From positions 1 through 64,000 of the forward strand of contig ONKF01000005.1 of NCBI GenBank assembly GCA_900318335.1: DNA of 64,000 nucleotides. Reading direction: 5' to 3'. The translations under genes and the position numbers were made by a program. Source of the stretch: an uncultured Prevotellaceae bacterium (GTDB lineage: Bacteria; Bacteroidota; Bacteroidia; Bacteroidales; Muribaculaceae). Every line of letters starts with the position of its first letter. The stretch's first letter is position 1. Below, in pieces: positions 44,392 through 52,255 of this stretch. Below the pieces are notes generated by a model, which saw only the letters and a program-made list of their open reading frames with translations, was not told where the DNA came from and searched no databases.

Positions 44392-45066
44392 ATGATCAAC
44401 ATAAAAATAGACCCGAGAATACTTGAGGCCTGTCCCGAATGCCGCATCGGACTCATCCGTGCGACCGTCGTCAATGGTCCCACAAGTGACGGGTTGTGGG
44501 CCGAAATCGAGGCTGCTGCCGAGGAGATCAAGCAGCGCTATGAATTACTCGAAATCAACCAGCGTCCCGCTATTGCCGGGACACGACGCCTGTACAAAGC
44601 GCTCGGTAAAGATCCGAGCCGTTACCGTGTGTCGAGTGAAGCCCTGTGCCGCCGCATCATCCGCGGTCTGGGCATCTACCGCTTGACCACTCTTATTGAT
44701 GTGGTCAACCTGGTTTCCATCAGGAGCGGATATGCCATCAGCGGCCTGGACGGTGACCGCATCGAGGGTGACACGCTCATGATGAGTGTGGGTACTCATG
44801 AAGATGTGTATAATGGCATCGGGCGCGGCTTGCTCAATATCGAGGGAATGCCTGTCTATCGTGACGCCAAGGGGCCCATTGCCACTCCGACGAGCGACGA
44901 GGAGCGCACCAAGTTCACCGAGGAGACCAGGACAGCCCAAATCAATATCAACGCCTTTGTTCCCGAGATGCCTGTTGAGGAAGCCGTGGACTGGATGGCC
45001 AGCCTCTTGAAGAAGTATGCCCAAGCCACCGATGTTGAGACTGCAATTTATGACCCGAACAAATAA
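44392..45066 (+). CDS. Free-standing B3/4 (tRNA-editing-like) domain protein
   Basis: A 224-residue protein consisting of a B3/4 domain, the domain that in phenylalanyl-tRNA synthetase beta hydrolyses mischarged tRNA. Visible: ECRIGLIRATVVNGPTSDG (N-terminal strand), RPAIAGTRRLYKALGKDPSRYR, SSEALCRRIIRGLGIYR and TTLIDVVNLVSI, the family core. Its substrate is unknown. tsaC, which also acts on tRNA, starts 12 bases downstream in the same direction, which favours a trans-editing or tRNA quality-control role by inference. A shorter start (ATG 44392) is preferred since the extension lies by the -7 box. Confidence 0.88.
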   Translation: MINIKIDPRILEACPECRIGLIRATVVNGPTSDGLWAEIEAAAEEIKQRYELLEINQRPAIAGTRRLYKALGKDPSRYRVSSEALCRRIIRGLGIYRLTTLIDVVNLVSIRSGYAISGLDGDRIEGDTLMMSVGTHEDVYNGIGRGLLNIEGMPVYRDAKGPIATPTSDEERTKFTEETRTAQININAFVPEMPVEEAVDWMASLLKKYAQATDVETAIYDPNK

Positions 45067-45078
45067 CGATATAAAATT

Positions 45079-45684
45079 ATGGAAATTCTACAGATTATTG
45101 AAAGCAATGTGAACCAGCGCCACATCGACCAGGTGGTCAAGACGCTCAAGGCAGGCGGACTTATCATCTACCCGACCGACACCGTGTATGCATTAGGCTG
45201 TGACGCCCTCAATAACCAAGCGATTGAGCGCATCTGCTCCATCAAGGAGATGAAGTCGGCCAAGACCAACCTGTCCATCATCTGTGACGATATCTCACAG
45301 GTAGCGCAGTACGCCAAGTTTGACAATACCCAGTTCCGCATGATGAAGGCCAATCTGCCCGGCCCGTTCACTTTTATCTTCCCTGCCCTGTCCAAGCTGC
45401 CCAAGGCTTTCAAGGGCCGTCGCACTGTCGGCATCCGCATCCCCGATAACGAGGTGGCTCTGGCTATCGTCCGCACCCTGGGCGGTCCCATCCTGACGAC
45501 TTCGGTGCCCGGTGATGACGAGGACTACCGTTGTGAGCCCGGACTGATGGCCGAGGCATTTGAGTCCCAGGTGGATATCGTGATTGACTCTGGCCGCGGA
45601 CAGCTGTTGCCATCCACCATTGTGGACTGCTCCAACGGTGAACCCGAAATCACCCGTTTGGGTAAAGGTAAACTTATTGTTTAG
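45079..45684 (+). CDS. tsaC: L-threonylcarbamoyladenylate synthase (TsaC/Sua5/YrdC family)
   Basis: A 201-residue YrdC-fold enzyme making threonylcarbamoyl-AMP from threonine, bicarbonate and ATP for t6A37 synthesis. Motifs: GGLIIYPTDTVYALGCDA, KPxxxxLSIIC replaced here by KTNLSIICDD, ANLPGPFTFIFPAL, RRTVGIRIPDNEVA, and the late IVIDSGRGQLLPSTIVD. It lacks the extra Sua5 C-terminal domain. Its partner tsaB is at 25676-26380. Confidence 0.94.
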   Translation: MEILQIIESNVNQRHIDQVVKTLKAGGLIIYPTDTVYALGCDALNNQAIERICSIKEMKSAKTNLSIICDDISQVAQYAKFDNTQFRMMKANLPGPFTFIFPALSKLPKAFKGRRTVGIRIPDNEVALAIVRTLGGPILTTSVPGDDEDYRCEPGLMAEAFESQVDIVIDSGRGQLLPSTIVDCSNGEPEITRLGKGKLIV

Positions 45685-45732
45685 TGAAAACAAGAGAGTA
45701 ATAAATACGGTTAGATTTTTACAGATTAGAAT

Positions 45733-46194
45733 ATGAAGAAGTTTTTATACTGCATGGCTGCAGTGATGATGCTTGTGGCCTGCAACAACAAGAGTGAACA
45801 GAATAACGGCAAGGCTGGTAATGCTGATGAGATGACCCAGAGTGAGTTGCCAGTGGCCAGCCCTGAAGACGAGGGTCAGGACGTGTGGACCAAGCAGACG
45901 ACTATCATGACATCCAAGCCCATGGTGATTGACTTCTATGCCACCTGGTGCGGTCCCTGCAAGCAATTGGCGCCCATCCTCGACGAGATTGAGAAGAATC
46001 ACAATAATGACGTCATCTTTAAGCGCATCGACGTGGATCAGGAGCCTGAATTGGCACAGGAATTCCGCGTAGAAGCCATTCCCACCCTGATGTTTGTCAC
46101 CCCCAAGGGAGAGTATCAAACCCTCCTGGGTCTGCAAGAGCCTGCTGTAATCGAGGCCAAGATTGCCGAGTTGCTTACCCGTAGTGCAAATTAA
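45733..46194 (+). CDS. Thioredoxin-fold lipoprotein
   Basis: A 153-residue protein: lipobox LVAC (Cys17), a polar linker, then a complete thioredoxin domain with DFYATWCGPCKQLAP (Cys73/Cys76) and the cis-proline in VEAIPTLMF (Pro117). The CGPC site suggests disulfide reduction in the periplasm; partner proteins are unknown. It lies 48 bases after tsaC and just ahead of the lpxD promoter. Confidence 0.92.
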   Translation: MKKFLYCMAAVMMLVACNNKSEQNNGKAGNADEMTQSELPVASPEDEGQDVWTKQTTIMTSKPMVIDFYATWCGPCKQLAPILDEIEKNHNNDVIFKRIDVDQEPELAQEFRVEAIPTLMFVTPKGEYQTLLGLQEPAVIEAKIAELLTRSAN

Positions 46195-46226
46195 TTTGGC
46201 TATTTGCTCGATTTTTCGTATCTTTG
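46195..46226 (+). promoter_or_regulatory. Promoter of the lpxD-lpxC/fabZ-lpxA operon
   Basis: TTTG (46195-46198), exactly 20 bases, TATCTTTG (46219-46226): a perfect consensus that starts at the base after the thioredoxin stop codon. The lpxD ATG is 45 bases downstream. Confidence 0.85.
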
Positions 46227-46271
46227 TGCCCGATTTTGAATAACAGAGTTTAGTCAATAGATAACTACATC

Positions 46272-47291
46272 ATGGAGATTACTGCACAACAACTTGCAGC
46301 GATGGTTAACGGCACGGTAGATGGCGACGCCTCGACCGTGATTAACAACTATGCAAAAATTGAGGAAGCCACGCCTGGTTGCCTGACCTTCCTCGCCAAT
46401 CCCAAATACACGCATTTTGTCTATACCACCCAAGCCTCGGCTATTCTTGTCCGCAAAGACTTCGTTGCCGAGCAGGAGGTCAAAGCGACGCTTATCCGCG
46501 TTGAGGATCCCTATAAGACCCTCGCCGATCTGCTGAATTTTGTCAACAGCCAGCGTCCCGAGAAGCGCGGCGTCGAGCAACCCGTCCATGTGGGCCAGGG
46601 CACTACCCTGCCCGATGATGTGTATGTCGGCGCGTTTGCATACATCGGCGACGGTGTGACCATTGGCAAGAACGTGAAGATTTACCCGCAGGTGTATGTG
46701 GGTGACGGCGTGACCCTGGGTGATAATGTGATTTTGTATCCCGGCGTGAAGATTTACCATGGTTGCCGCATCGGTAACCGCTGCATCGTGCAGGGAGGTG
46801 CCATCATTGGCGGTGACGGCTTCGGGTTCGCTCCCAAGGAAGACGGAACCTATGAGAAAATCTCTCAGGTGGGTATTGTCATCCTCGAGGATGATGTGGA
46901 AATCGGTGCCAACACGACCATTGACCGTGCCACTATGGGCGCTACCGTTGTCAAGAAGGGCGCCAAACTCGACAACCTCATCCAGATAGCCCACAACGTT
47001 GAGGTGGGCGAATGCACTGTCATGGCTGCCCAAGTGGGTGTTGCCGGCTCAACCAAGATTGGAAAATACAACATGGTGGGAGGTCAAGTAGGCTTCGCCG
47101 GACACATCACCGTGGGTGATAAGAACGGCATCGGCGCCCAGACAGGTGTTGACAACAGCATCGGCAGCAACGGCAAGTGGTTAGGTGCTCCTGTGCAGCC
47201 CGCAATGGAGTTTGCCCGCCAGACCGTTTACCTGAAACGCTTGGGTGAGATGTACAGCGACATCAAGGACCTGAAGAAGAAGGTTCAGTAG
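46272..47291 (+). CDS. lpxD: UDP-3-O-acylglucosamine N-acyltransferase LpxD
   Basis: A 339-residue left-handed beta-helix acyltransferase, third step of lipid A synthesis. An N-terminal uridine-binding domain ([29 protein letters not shown]) is followed by hexapeptide repeats ([19 protein letters not shown] and on), with the catalytic His in [12 protein letters not shown] and the C-terminal helix [16 protein letters not shown]. It opens the lpx operon. Confidence 0.97.
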   Translation: MEITAQQLAAMVNGTVDGDASTVINNYAKIEEATPGCLTFLANPKYTHFVYTTQASAILVRKDFVAEQEVKATLIRVEDPYKTLADLLNFVNSQRPEKRGVEQPVHVGQGTTLPDDVYVGAFAYIGDGVTIGKNVKIYPQVYVGDGVTLGDNVILYPGVKIYHGCRIGNRCIVQGGAIIGGDGFGFAPKEDGTYEKISQVGIVILEDDVEIGANTTIDRATMGATVVKKGAKLDNLIQIAHNVEVGECTVMAAQVGVAGSTKIGKYNMVGGQVGFAGHITVGDKNGIGAQTGVDNSIGSNGKWLGAPVQPAMEFARQTVYLKRLGEMYSDIKDLKKKVQ

Positions 47292-47333
47292 GTTTTAGGA
47301 GGCATTAAGAACGAAGTAAAGACAAACGATATA

Positions 47334-48728
47334 ATGAAACAGACAACACTGAAGAGCGCCTTCACCGTTACTGGCAAAGGACTGCACACCGGCCAGATGT
47401 CGACAGCGACATTCAAGCCCGCCGAGGTGAACACCGGCTATGTGTTCAAGCGCATGGACCTGGATGGTCAGCCCACAATACAAGCTCTCGCCGAGCACGT
47501 GATCGAGACCACGCGCGGCACTGTTATCGCCAGCAAGAGCAATAAGGAGGCTCGTGTGAGCACTATAGAGCATGCGATGGCCGCCTTGTATGCTGCAGGC
47601 ATCGACAACTGCCTGATTGAAGTCAACTGCGGCGAGGTGCCCATCCTTGACGGTAGCGCCATCATCTGGTGCCAGGAAATCGAGAAAGCCGGCATCGTTG
47701 AGCAGGAAGCCGAGAAGGAGTTCTATGTTGTCAAGCAACGCATCAAGGTCGTTGACAAGGAGACCGGTTCGTCGCTCATCGTCCTGCCCGACGATGACCT
47801 TTCGATCGACTGCATGATTGAGTTTGACTCGCCCGTGTTGGGCAACCAGTTTGCCTCGTTGACCGACATCCGCCAGTTTAAGGATCAGATTGCCGCCAGC
47901 CGTACGTTTGTGTTTGTGCGCGAGGTGCAGCCCCTCATCCAGTTGGGTCTGATTAAGGGCGGTGACTTGGACAACGCCATCGTCATCTATGACTCGCCCA
48001 TGAAACAGGAAGACCTGGACCACATGGCCGATGTGATGAACGTGCCCCGCAAACCCGCCAACGAGTTGGGCTATCTCAATAACAAACCTCTGGCATTCAA
48101 GAATGAGCCCGCGCGTCACAAACTGCTTGACGTGATGGGTGATTTGGCACTTATTGGTCGTCCGTTGAAGGGCCGCATCGTTGCCACACGCCCCGGACAC
48201 ACCATCAACACCCAGTTGTCCAAGAAGATTCGCCAGGAACTGCGTTACCAGAATGTTCAGGCTCCCATCTATGATCCCAACAAGGAGCCGCTCTATGATA
48301 TCAAGCAGATACGTGAAATGCTGCCCCACCGCTATCCCATGCTCCTCGTTGACAAAATCATTGAGAAGGGCCGGAAGCACGTTGTGGGCATCAAGAACGT
48401 GACTGCCAATGAACCTTTCTTCCAGGGCCATTTCCCTAACGAGCCCGTTATGCCTGGAGTTCTCCAAGTTGAGGCGATGGCTCAGGTGGGTGGCATCCTC
48501 GTGTTGAGCAGTGTGGACGATCCTAATAAGTACTCCACCTACTTCCTCAAGATTGACAATGTCAAGTTCCGCCACAAGGTTGTGCCTGGCGATACCCTTA
48601 TCTTCCACTTGTCGCTGATGACGCCCATCCGCCGCGGTACCGCTATCATGAAAGGATATGCCTTTGTGGGCGAGAAGATTGTGACCGAGGCCGAGTTTAT
48701 GGCACAGATTGTAAAGAACCCAGAATAA
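47334..48728 (+). CDS. lpxC-fabZ: Bifunctional UDP-3-O-acyl-GlcNAc deacetylase / 3-hydroxyacyl-ACP dehydratase
   Basis: A 464-residue fusion typical of Bacteroidetes. Residues about 1-310 are LpxC, the committed zinc-dependent deacetylase of lipid A synthesis: [10 protein letters not shown] (zinc His), [15 protein letters not shown] (His and Asp ligands) and [14 protein letters not shown]. From about 320 on is Fab[17 protein letters not shown] with the catalytic His, then [18 protein letters not shown] with the catalytic Glu. The fusion links the lipid A and fatty acid branches that compete for hydroxyacyl-ACP. It starts 42 bases after lpxD. Confidence 0.97.
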   Translation: MKQTTLKSAFTVTGKGLHTGQMSTATFKPAEVNTGYVFKRMDLDGQPTIQALAEHVIETTRGTVIASKSNKEARVSTIEHAMAALYAAGIDNCLIEVNCGEVPILDGSAIIWCQEIEKAGIVEQEAEKEFYVVKQRIKVVDKETGSSLIVLPDDDLSIDCMIEFDSPVLGNQFASLTDIRQFKDQIAASRTFVFVREVQPLIQLGLIKGGDLDNAIVIYDSPMKQEDLDHMADVMNVPRKPANELGYLNNKPLAFKNEPARHKLLDVMGDLALIGRPLKGRIVATRPGHTINTQLSKKIRQELRYQNVQAPIYDPNKEPLYDIKQIREMLPHRYPMLLVDKIIEKGRKHVVGIKNVTANEPFFQGHFPNEPVMPGVLQVEAMAQVGGILVLSSVDDPNKYSTYFLKIDNVKFRHKVVPGDTLIFHLSLMTPIRRGTAIMKGYAFVGEKIVTEAEFMAQIVKNPE

Positions 48729-48741
48729 TATAGTTGAGTTG

Positions 48742-48767
48742 TTAGTTTTTAGTCATTAGTTTTTAGT
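48742..48767. repeat. Tandem TTAGTTTTTAGT units between lpxC and lpxA
   Basis: TTAGTTTTTAGT occurs at 48742-48753 and 48756-48767 with a 14-base period. Related TAGTTTTTAG or GGTTTAGGTTTTAG stretches are at 39292-39302 and 41175-41190, suggesting a dispersed A/T-rich intergenic repeat. Confidence 0.5.
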
Positions 48768-48839
48768 TGCAAGTACTAACACGAAGACTCCAAACCATCA
48801 ACTCGATACATAAATAATAAACTGATAACTATTAATAAT

Positions 48840-49619
48840 ATGGATATCCATCAGTTTGCCGTCGTTCACCCTGACGCTAAAATTGGTGAAAATGTGAAAA
48901 TCGGTCCTTTTGTGACCATCGACGCTAATGTAGAGATTGGTGACGGCACTATCATTGACAGCGGAGCCGTTGTGCGCAGTGGTGCGCGCATTGGTAAAAA
49001 CTGTCACATTCACTCTAATGCCGTAGTGGGAGACATTCCTCAGGACCTCAAGTTCCAGGGCGAGGACACGCTTGCCATCATTGGCGATAATACCGTTATC
49101 CGTGAGTTTGTAACCATCCATCGTGGAACCGCATCGCGTGGCAAGACCGTTGTGGGCAACAACTGCCTGATTATGGCCTACTGCCATGTGGCTCACGACT
49201 GCATCGTGGGTAACCACGTCATCATGTCTAACGCATCGCAACTTGCCGGTGAGGTCGTAGCCGGTGACTGGGCTATCATCGGTGGCGGCGCGCTGGTTCA
49301 CCAGTTCTCGCTGATTGGTTGTCACGTGATGATTCAGGGTGGTGCCCTTGTCAACAAGGACATTCCCCCCTATTGCATGGCAGCACGCTACCCCATCGCC
49401 TATGAGGGCGTGAACAAGGTGGGCCTGCATCGCCGTGGCTATACCAGCGAACAGATTGACGCCATTGCCGACGTTTACCGCACCATCTATGACTCGGGCC
49501 TGAATGTCACCCAGTCGCTCGAAGAGGCAGCCAAGTTACCCGCCAGTCCCGAGCGTGACGTGATTATCGACTTTGTCCGTTCCAGTAAGCGAGGCATCGT
49601 GCGCAAGCCTGTCAACTAA
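48840..49619 (+). CDS. lpxA: UDP-N-acetylglucosamine acyltransferase LpxA
   Basis: A 259-residue hexapeptide-repeat acyltransferase, first step of lipid A synthesis. The beta helix starts MDIHQFAVVHPDAKIGENV; the active-site region reads IMAYCHVAHDCIVGNHV with the catalytic His; the C-terminal helical part has EGVNKVGLHRRGYTSEQI. It lies 111 bases after lpxC-fabZ, the gap being A/T-rich repeat, and is followed by a terminator. Confidence 0.97.
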   Translation: MDIHQFAVVHPDAKIGENVKIGPFVTIDANVEIGDGTIIDSGAVVRSGARIGKNCHIHSNAVVGDIPQDLKFQGEDTLAIIGDNTVIREFVTIHRGTASRGKTVVGNNCLIMAYCHVAHDCIVGNHVIMSNASQLAGEVVAGDWAIIGGGALVHQFSLIGCHVMIQGGALVNKDIPPYCMAARYPIAYEGVNKVGLHRRGYTSEQIDAIADVYRTIYDSGLNVTQSLEEAAKLPASPERDVIIDFVRSSKRGIVRKPVN

Positions 49620-49655
49620 TTATCCAACCTCCAGCAGGTAATCGCAAGAATACAG

Positions 49656-49703
49656 CAAGCCCTATGTTTGGCACCGATGCCACTAACATAGGGCTTGTTC
49701 TTT
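49656..49703. terminator. Bidirectional terminator after lpxA
   Basis: CAAGCCCTATGTT (49656-49668) pairs perfectly with AACATAGGGCTTG (49685-49697), with GGC/GCC pairing inside the loop, followed by TTCTTTAT. It separates the lpx operon from the convergent TPR gene. Confidence 0.85.
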
Positions 49704-49709
49704 ATCTTG

Positions 49710-50951
49710 TTACTGGGCGCTCTCGATAGCCTGGAGCTTGTCGGCATCGCCCAGCTTATAGTAGATGTCGCGCAGGGCATTGACCAGATCGGGATTATGG
49801 GGATTGATGGCATAGGATTTCTCCAGATAAGGCAGTGCCTCACGATAGATGGGATTGACCAGATCGGCTAATTTCTTGCCATAGAGGTGGCTGTTCTGGC
49901 GGGTTTCCATCGCCTTGTTGTAGAAATACCGGCCTACGTTGAACAGGCCATTGGCATTGCTGTCGTTGAGCTCGATGCAACGCTGGTAGTAAGGGAAAGC
50001 GTCATAGATATCCTGGTAGCTTTCTATCACCAGACCCTTAAGGTTAAACAGTTCATCGTCATCGGGATTGGCCGCCATGGCATCGTCAATCAAGTCGTTG
50101 GCTCCTGAAAAGTCCTCACGGCTGATAAAGTCGTTGATGAGGATGCGGATGTACTGCGGGTCGCTTGTGCCGAACTTAACAAAGGCTTCCCAAGCGAGCC
50201 TTACTACCTCGGCGTCATTGCCCAAGTCACTGAGGCACACGAGCGCATAGTCATAAGCCTCCTTGTGATTATATCCACCATGACGGGCAACGCTGAACAG
50301 TCGCACTGCATCGATGGTGTCGCCTCGCTGCCATGCGGCGATTCCCTGATAATAACGGACCTCGGCCACAAGGCTATCGGGCTTGATCCATCGCTTGTCA
50401 TCGGTGCGCGACGCCATCTGGCAATAGTAATCCCATGCCTGATAGGCTCCATCCCAATCCTTGACATTATATAGCTCGCTACCTGCAAGACGGTAATCGT
50501 CATGATGCTCCACGAGACGGTTGACAACGTCCTTGCTGTATTTGGTTTTGACTTGGGGCTTGCGGGTCTTCTTGTCAATGACGGGATTACCCTTCTTGTC
50601 CAGGACATGGATGGTATCGAGCTTGAGGGCGATCAGACTGTAGTCATAGGCGTCAATCAGGGTGTGGCCCATCGCTTTGATATCCATTTTCTTTCCCACA
50701 CGGCGGTTGTCCATGTACTTGTCATACTGTTCAATCTTGATGCGGTTGGCAAGTGCCCACGTCTCGGCGCGGTTTCGGGTCTCGTCGTTGGTGAGTGCAG
50801 GTTTCAGCTTGTTGAATGCTTTGTCATAGCTATCCACGGTCATCGTCAGTCCGCTGAGCATTTTCTTGGCCTGGTCAACAAGCAGATGCTGGCCGGACAC
50901 ACTAAATGACGATATTATTGCCGCAGTTAATAATATAATGTACTTTTTCAC
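49710..50951 (-). CDS. Secreted TPR protein (paralogue A)
   Basis: A 413-residue protein with a signal peptide (MKKYIILLTAAIISSFSVSGQ; GTG start) and TPR helices in the second half (EAYDYALVCLSDLGND, DAFPYYQRCIELNDSNANGLFNVGR, YREALPYLEKSYAINPHNPDLVN as successive repeats). A conserved inner region KKGNPVIDKKTRKPQVKTKYSKDV is shared with the neighbouring paralogue. AGGAGAG lies 6 bases before the GTG, a good ribosome site that supports this start, and a full promoter lies 27 bases upstream. Function unknown. Confidence 0.88.
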   Translation of the reverse strand: MKKYIILLTAAIISSFSVSGQHLLVDQAKKMLSGLTMTVDSYDKAFNKLKPALTNDETRNRAETWALANRIKIEQYDKYMDNRRVGKKMDIKAMGHTLIDAYDYSLIALKLDTIHVLDKKGNPVIDKKTRKPQVKTKYSKDVVNRLVEHHDDYRLAGSELYNVKDWDGAYQAWDYYCQMASRTDDKRWIKPDSLVAEVRYYQGIAAWQRGDTIDAVRLFSVARHGGYNHKEAYDYALVCLSDLGNDAEVVRLAWEAFVKFGTSDPQYIRILINDFISREDFSGANDLIDDAMAANPDDDELFNLKGLVIESYQDIYDAFPYYQRCIELNDSNANGLFNVGRYFYNKAMETRQNSHLYGKKLADLVNPIYREALPYLEKSYAINPHNPDLVNALRDIYYKLGDADKLQAIESAQ

Positions 50952-50977
50952 AATAATCTCTCCTATTAAAACCGCTG

Positions 50978-51008
50978 CAAAATTACTCTATTTTCATCTT
51001 TCCTGCAA
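50978..51008 (-). promoter_or_regulatory. Promoter of TPR paralogue A
   Basis: On the minus strand TTG (51008-51006), exactly 20 bases, TAATTTTG (50985-50978). A terminator for the preceding gene lies just upstream, so the two TPR paralogues are transcribed separately. Confidence 0.8.
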
Positions 51009-51034
51009 ATTCTTACCTATGTCTTGCAAAAATA

Positions 51035-51059
51035 GGCGGTAGAGCAAAGCCCCACCGCC
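51035..51059 (-). terminator. Terminator of the gyrA-TPR paralogue B transcript
   Basis: GGCGGT/ACCGCC outer stem with an inner GGGC/GCTC-type pairing; on the minus strand it is followed by TATTTTTG. It begins 26 bases after the stop of paralogue B. Confidence 0.75.
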
Positions 51060-51084
51060 CAAAACATTTATTAATCTATCTGAA

Positions 51085-52224
51085 TTACTTCACACCCATC
51101 ACCTCAAACTTGTAGAGGATGTCGTCGAGCACGTTCTGTGCCTTCTTCTCATCGGGATTGGTGTTGAGTTCAGCAGCTTTTCTCAAGAAGGGAATTGCCT
51201 CGTCATAGATGGGCTTGATCTTGGGAACAAGCTCCTTGTTGGTTGCGTTGGGATTATCGTCGATAATCTTCTGGGCCTGCAGATAGAGGCAACGGCCAAC
51301 ATCAAAGAATGCGTTAGCATAGGTGGGATCTACCTCGGTAGCCTTGCGGTAGTAAGGCAGAGCGGCATCAACGCCATCCTTGAGCTCGATGGTGAAGCCC
51401 TTGATGTCATGCAGAGTGGCGTTCATGGGATCACCCTTGAGAGCGTTGTCGATGAAGTTGTTGGCCTTGTCAAACTCGTTCTTGTCAAGCATACCCTGAA
51501 CCATGTTGGCCAGCGAAGAGGTCTGGAAGTCAACGATGTTGTTGTCGGTGTAACCCAGCTTGCGGGCCTTGGTGAATGCATCATAAGCCTCACCAAACTT
51601 CTGGATCTGGTACAGTGAATAGCCCTGGAAGAAACGCACCTGGCTCAGCGTGCTGTCGGGAGCGGCAACGCCATTGGCGATAGCGAAAGGCGATGTAGCG
51701 ATATCAGCATAGTCGCCGAACGAGCTGGCCGCATTCTCCCAATCACTGGCCTGCAGGAAGATGTTACCGGCATTGGCGATATCACCCATGTGAGAGGTGA
51801 GCGCACCGATGATGTCCTTGCTGTATTTGGTCTTGATCTTCTTGCTGCCGTCCTTGTTGAGCTTGGGGGCACCATTCTTGTCCACCTCGACAACCGAGTC
51901 AAGAGGAAGAGCTGTCTGATAGAACCTGTAAGCAGCACTCAGTGCCTCGCACATGTCCTTGTCGTCAACAGGCTGCTGCATGAGTTTCATCTTATACATC
52001 TCGTCATAGATGGCAAATGCGGCCTTACCAGCGGTGTACCAAGTGAGCACGTCATTGGCACTCTCAGGATTGGTGAAAGCGGGCTCGATTTTCTGAAGAA
52101 CCTCCATCAGCTCCAAGGGGTTGTTTGATGCAGCCTTCTTGGCGAGGTCTTTCACGAGGCTCATTTGAGCCGATGCGCCGAACGCCATCATGATGGCAGC
52201 GGCGAAGAGAATCATCTTTTTCAT
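51085..52224 (-). CDS. Secreted TPR protein (paralogue B)
   Basis: A 379-residue protein with signal peptide MKKMILFAAAIMMAFGASAQ and about five TPR units (FGEAYDAFTKARKLGY, DAALPYYRKATEVDPTYANAFFDVGR, EAIPFLRKAAELN). It shares order and motifs with the neighbouring paralogue A, including DKNGAPKLNKDGSKKIKTKYSKD (cited here in part). It follows gyrA by 31 bases and is probably co-transcribed with it; a TPR gene behind gyrA is common in Bacteroidales. ATG 52224 gives a canonical signal peptide. Confidence 0.88.
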   Translation of the reverse strand: MKKMILFAAAIMMAFGASAQMSLVKDLAKKAASNNPLELMEVLQKIEPAFTNPESANDVLTWYTAGKAAFAIYDEMYKMKLMQQPVDDKDMCEALSAAYRFYQTALPLDSVVEVDKNGAPKLNKDGSKKIKTKYSKDIIGALTSHMGDIANAGNIFLQASDWENAASSFGDYADIATSPFAIANGVAAPDSTLSQVRFFQGYSLYQIQKFGEAYDAFTKARKLGYTDNNIVDFQTSSLANMVQGMLDKNEFDKANNFIDNALKGDPMNATLHDIKGFTIELKDGVDAALPYYRKATEVDPTYANAFFDVGRCLYLQAQKIIDDNPNATNKELVPKIKPIYDEAIPFLRKAAELNTNPDEKKAQNVLDDILYKFEVMGVK

Positions 52225-52255
52225 TTTTGTTAACAATTAAGTTGGTTTATAATGT

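Noticed and set aside
47295..48608. 437-codon open frame on the minus strand over lpxC-fabZ
   Set aside because: A shadow of the lpxC-fabZ coding strand with low-complexity, His/Val-rich translation and no domains.
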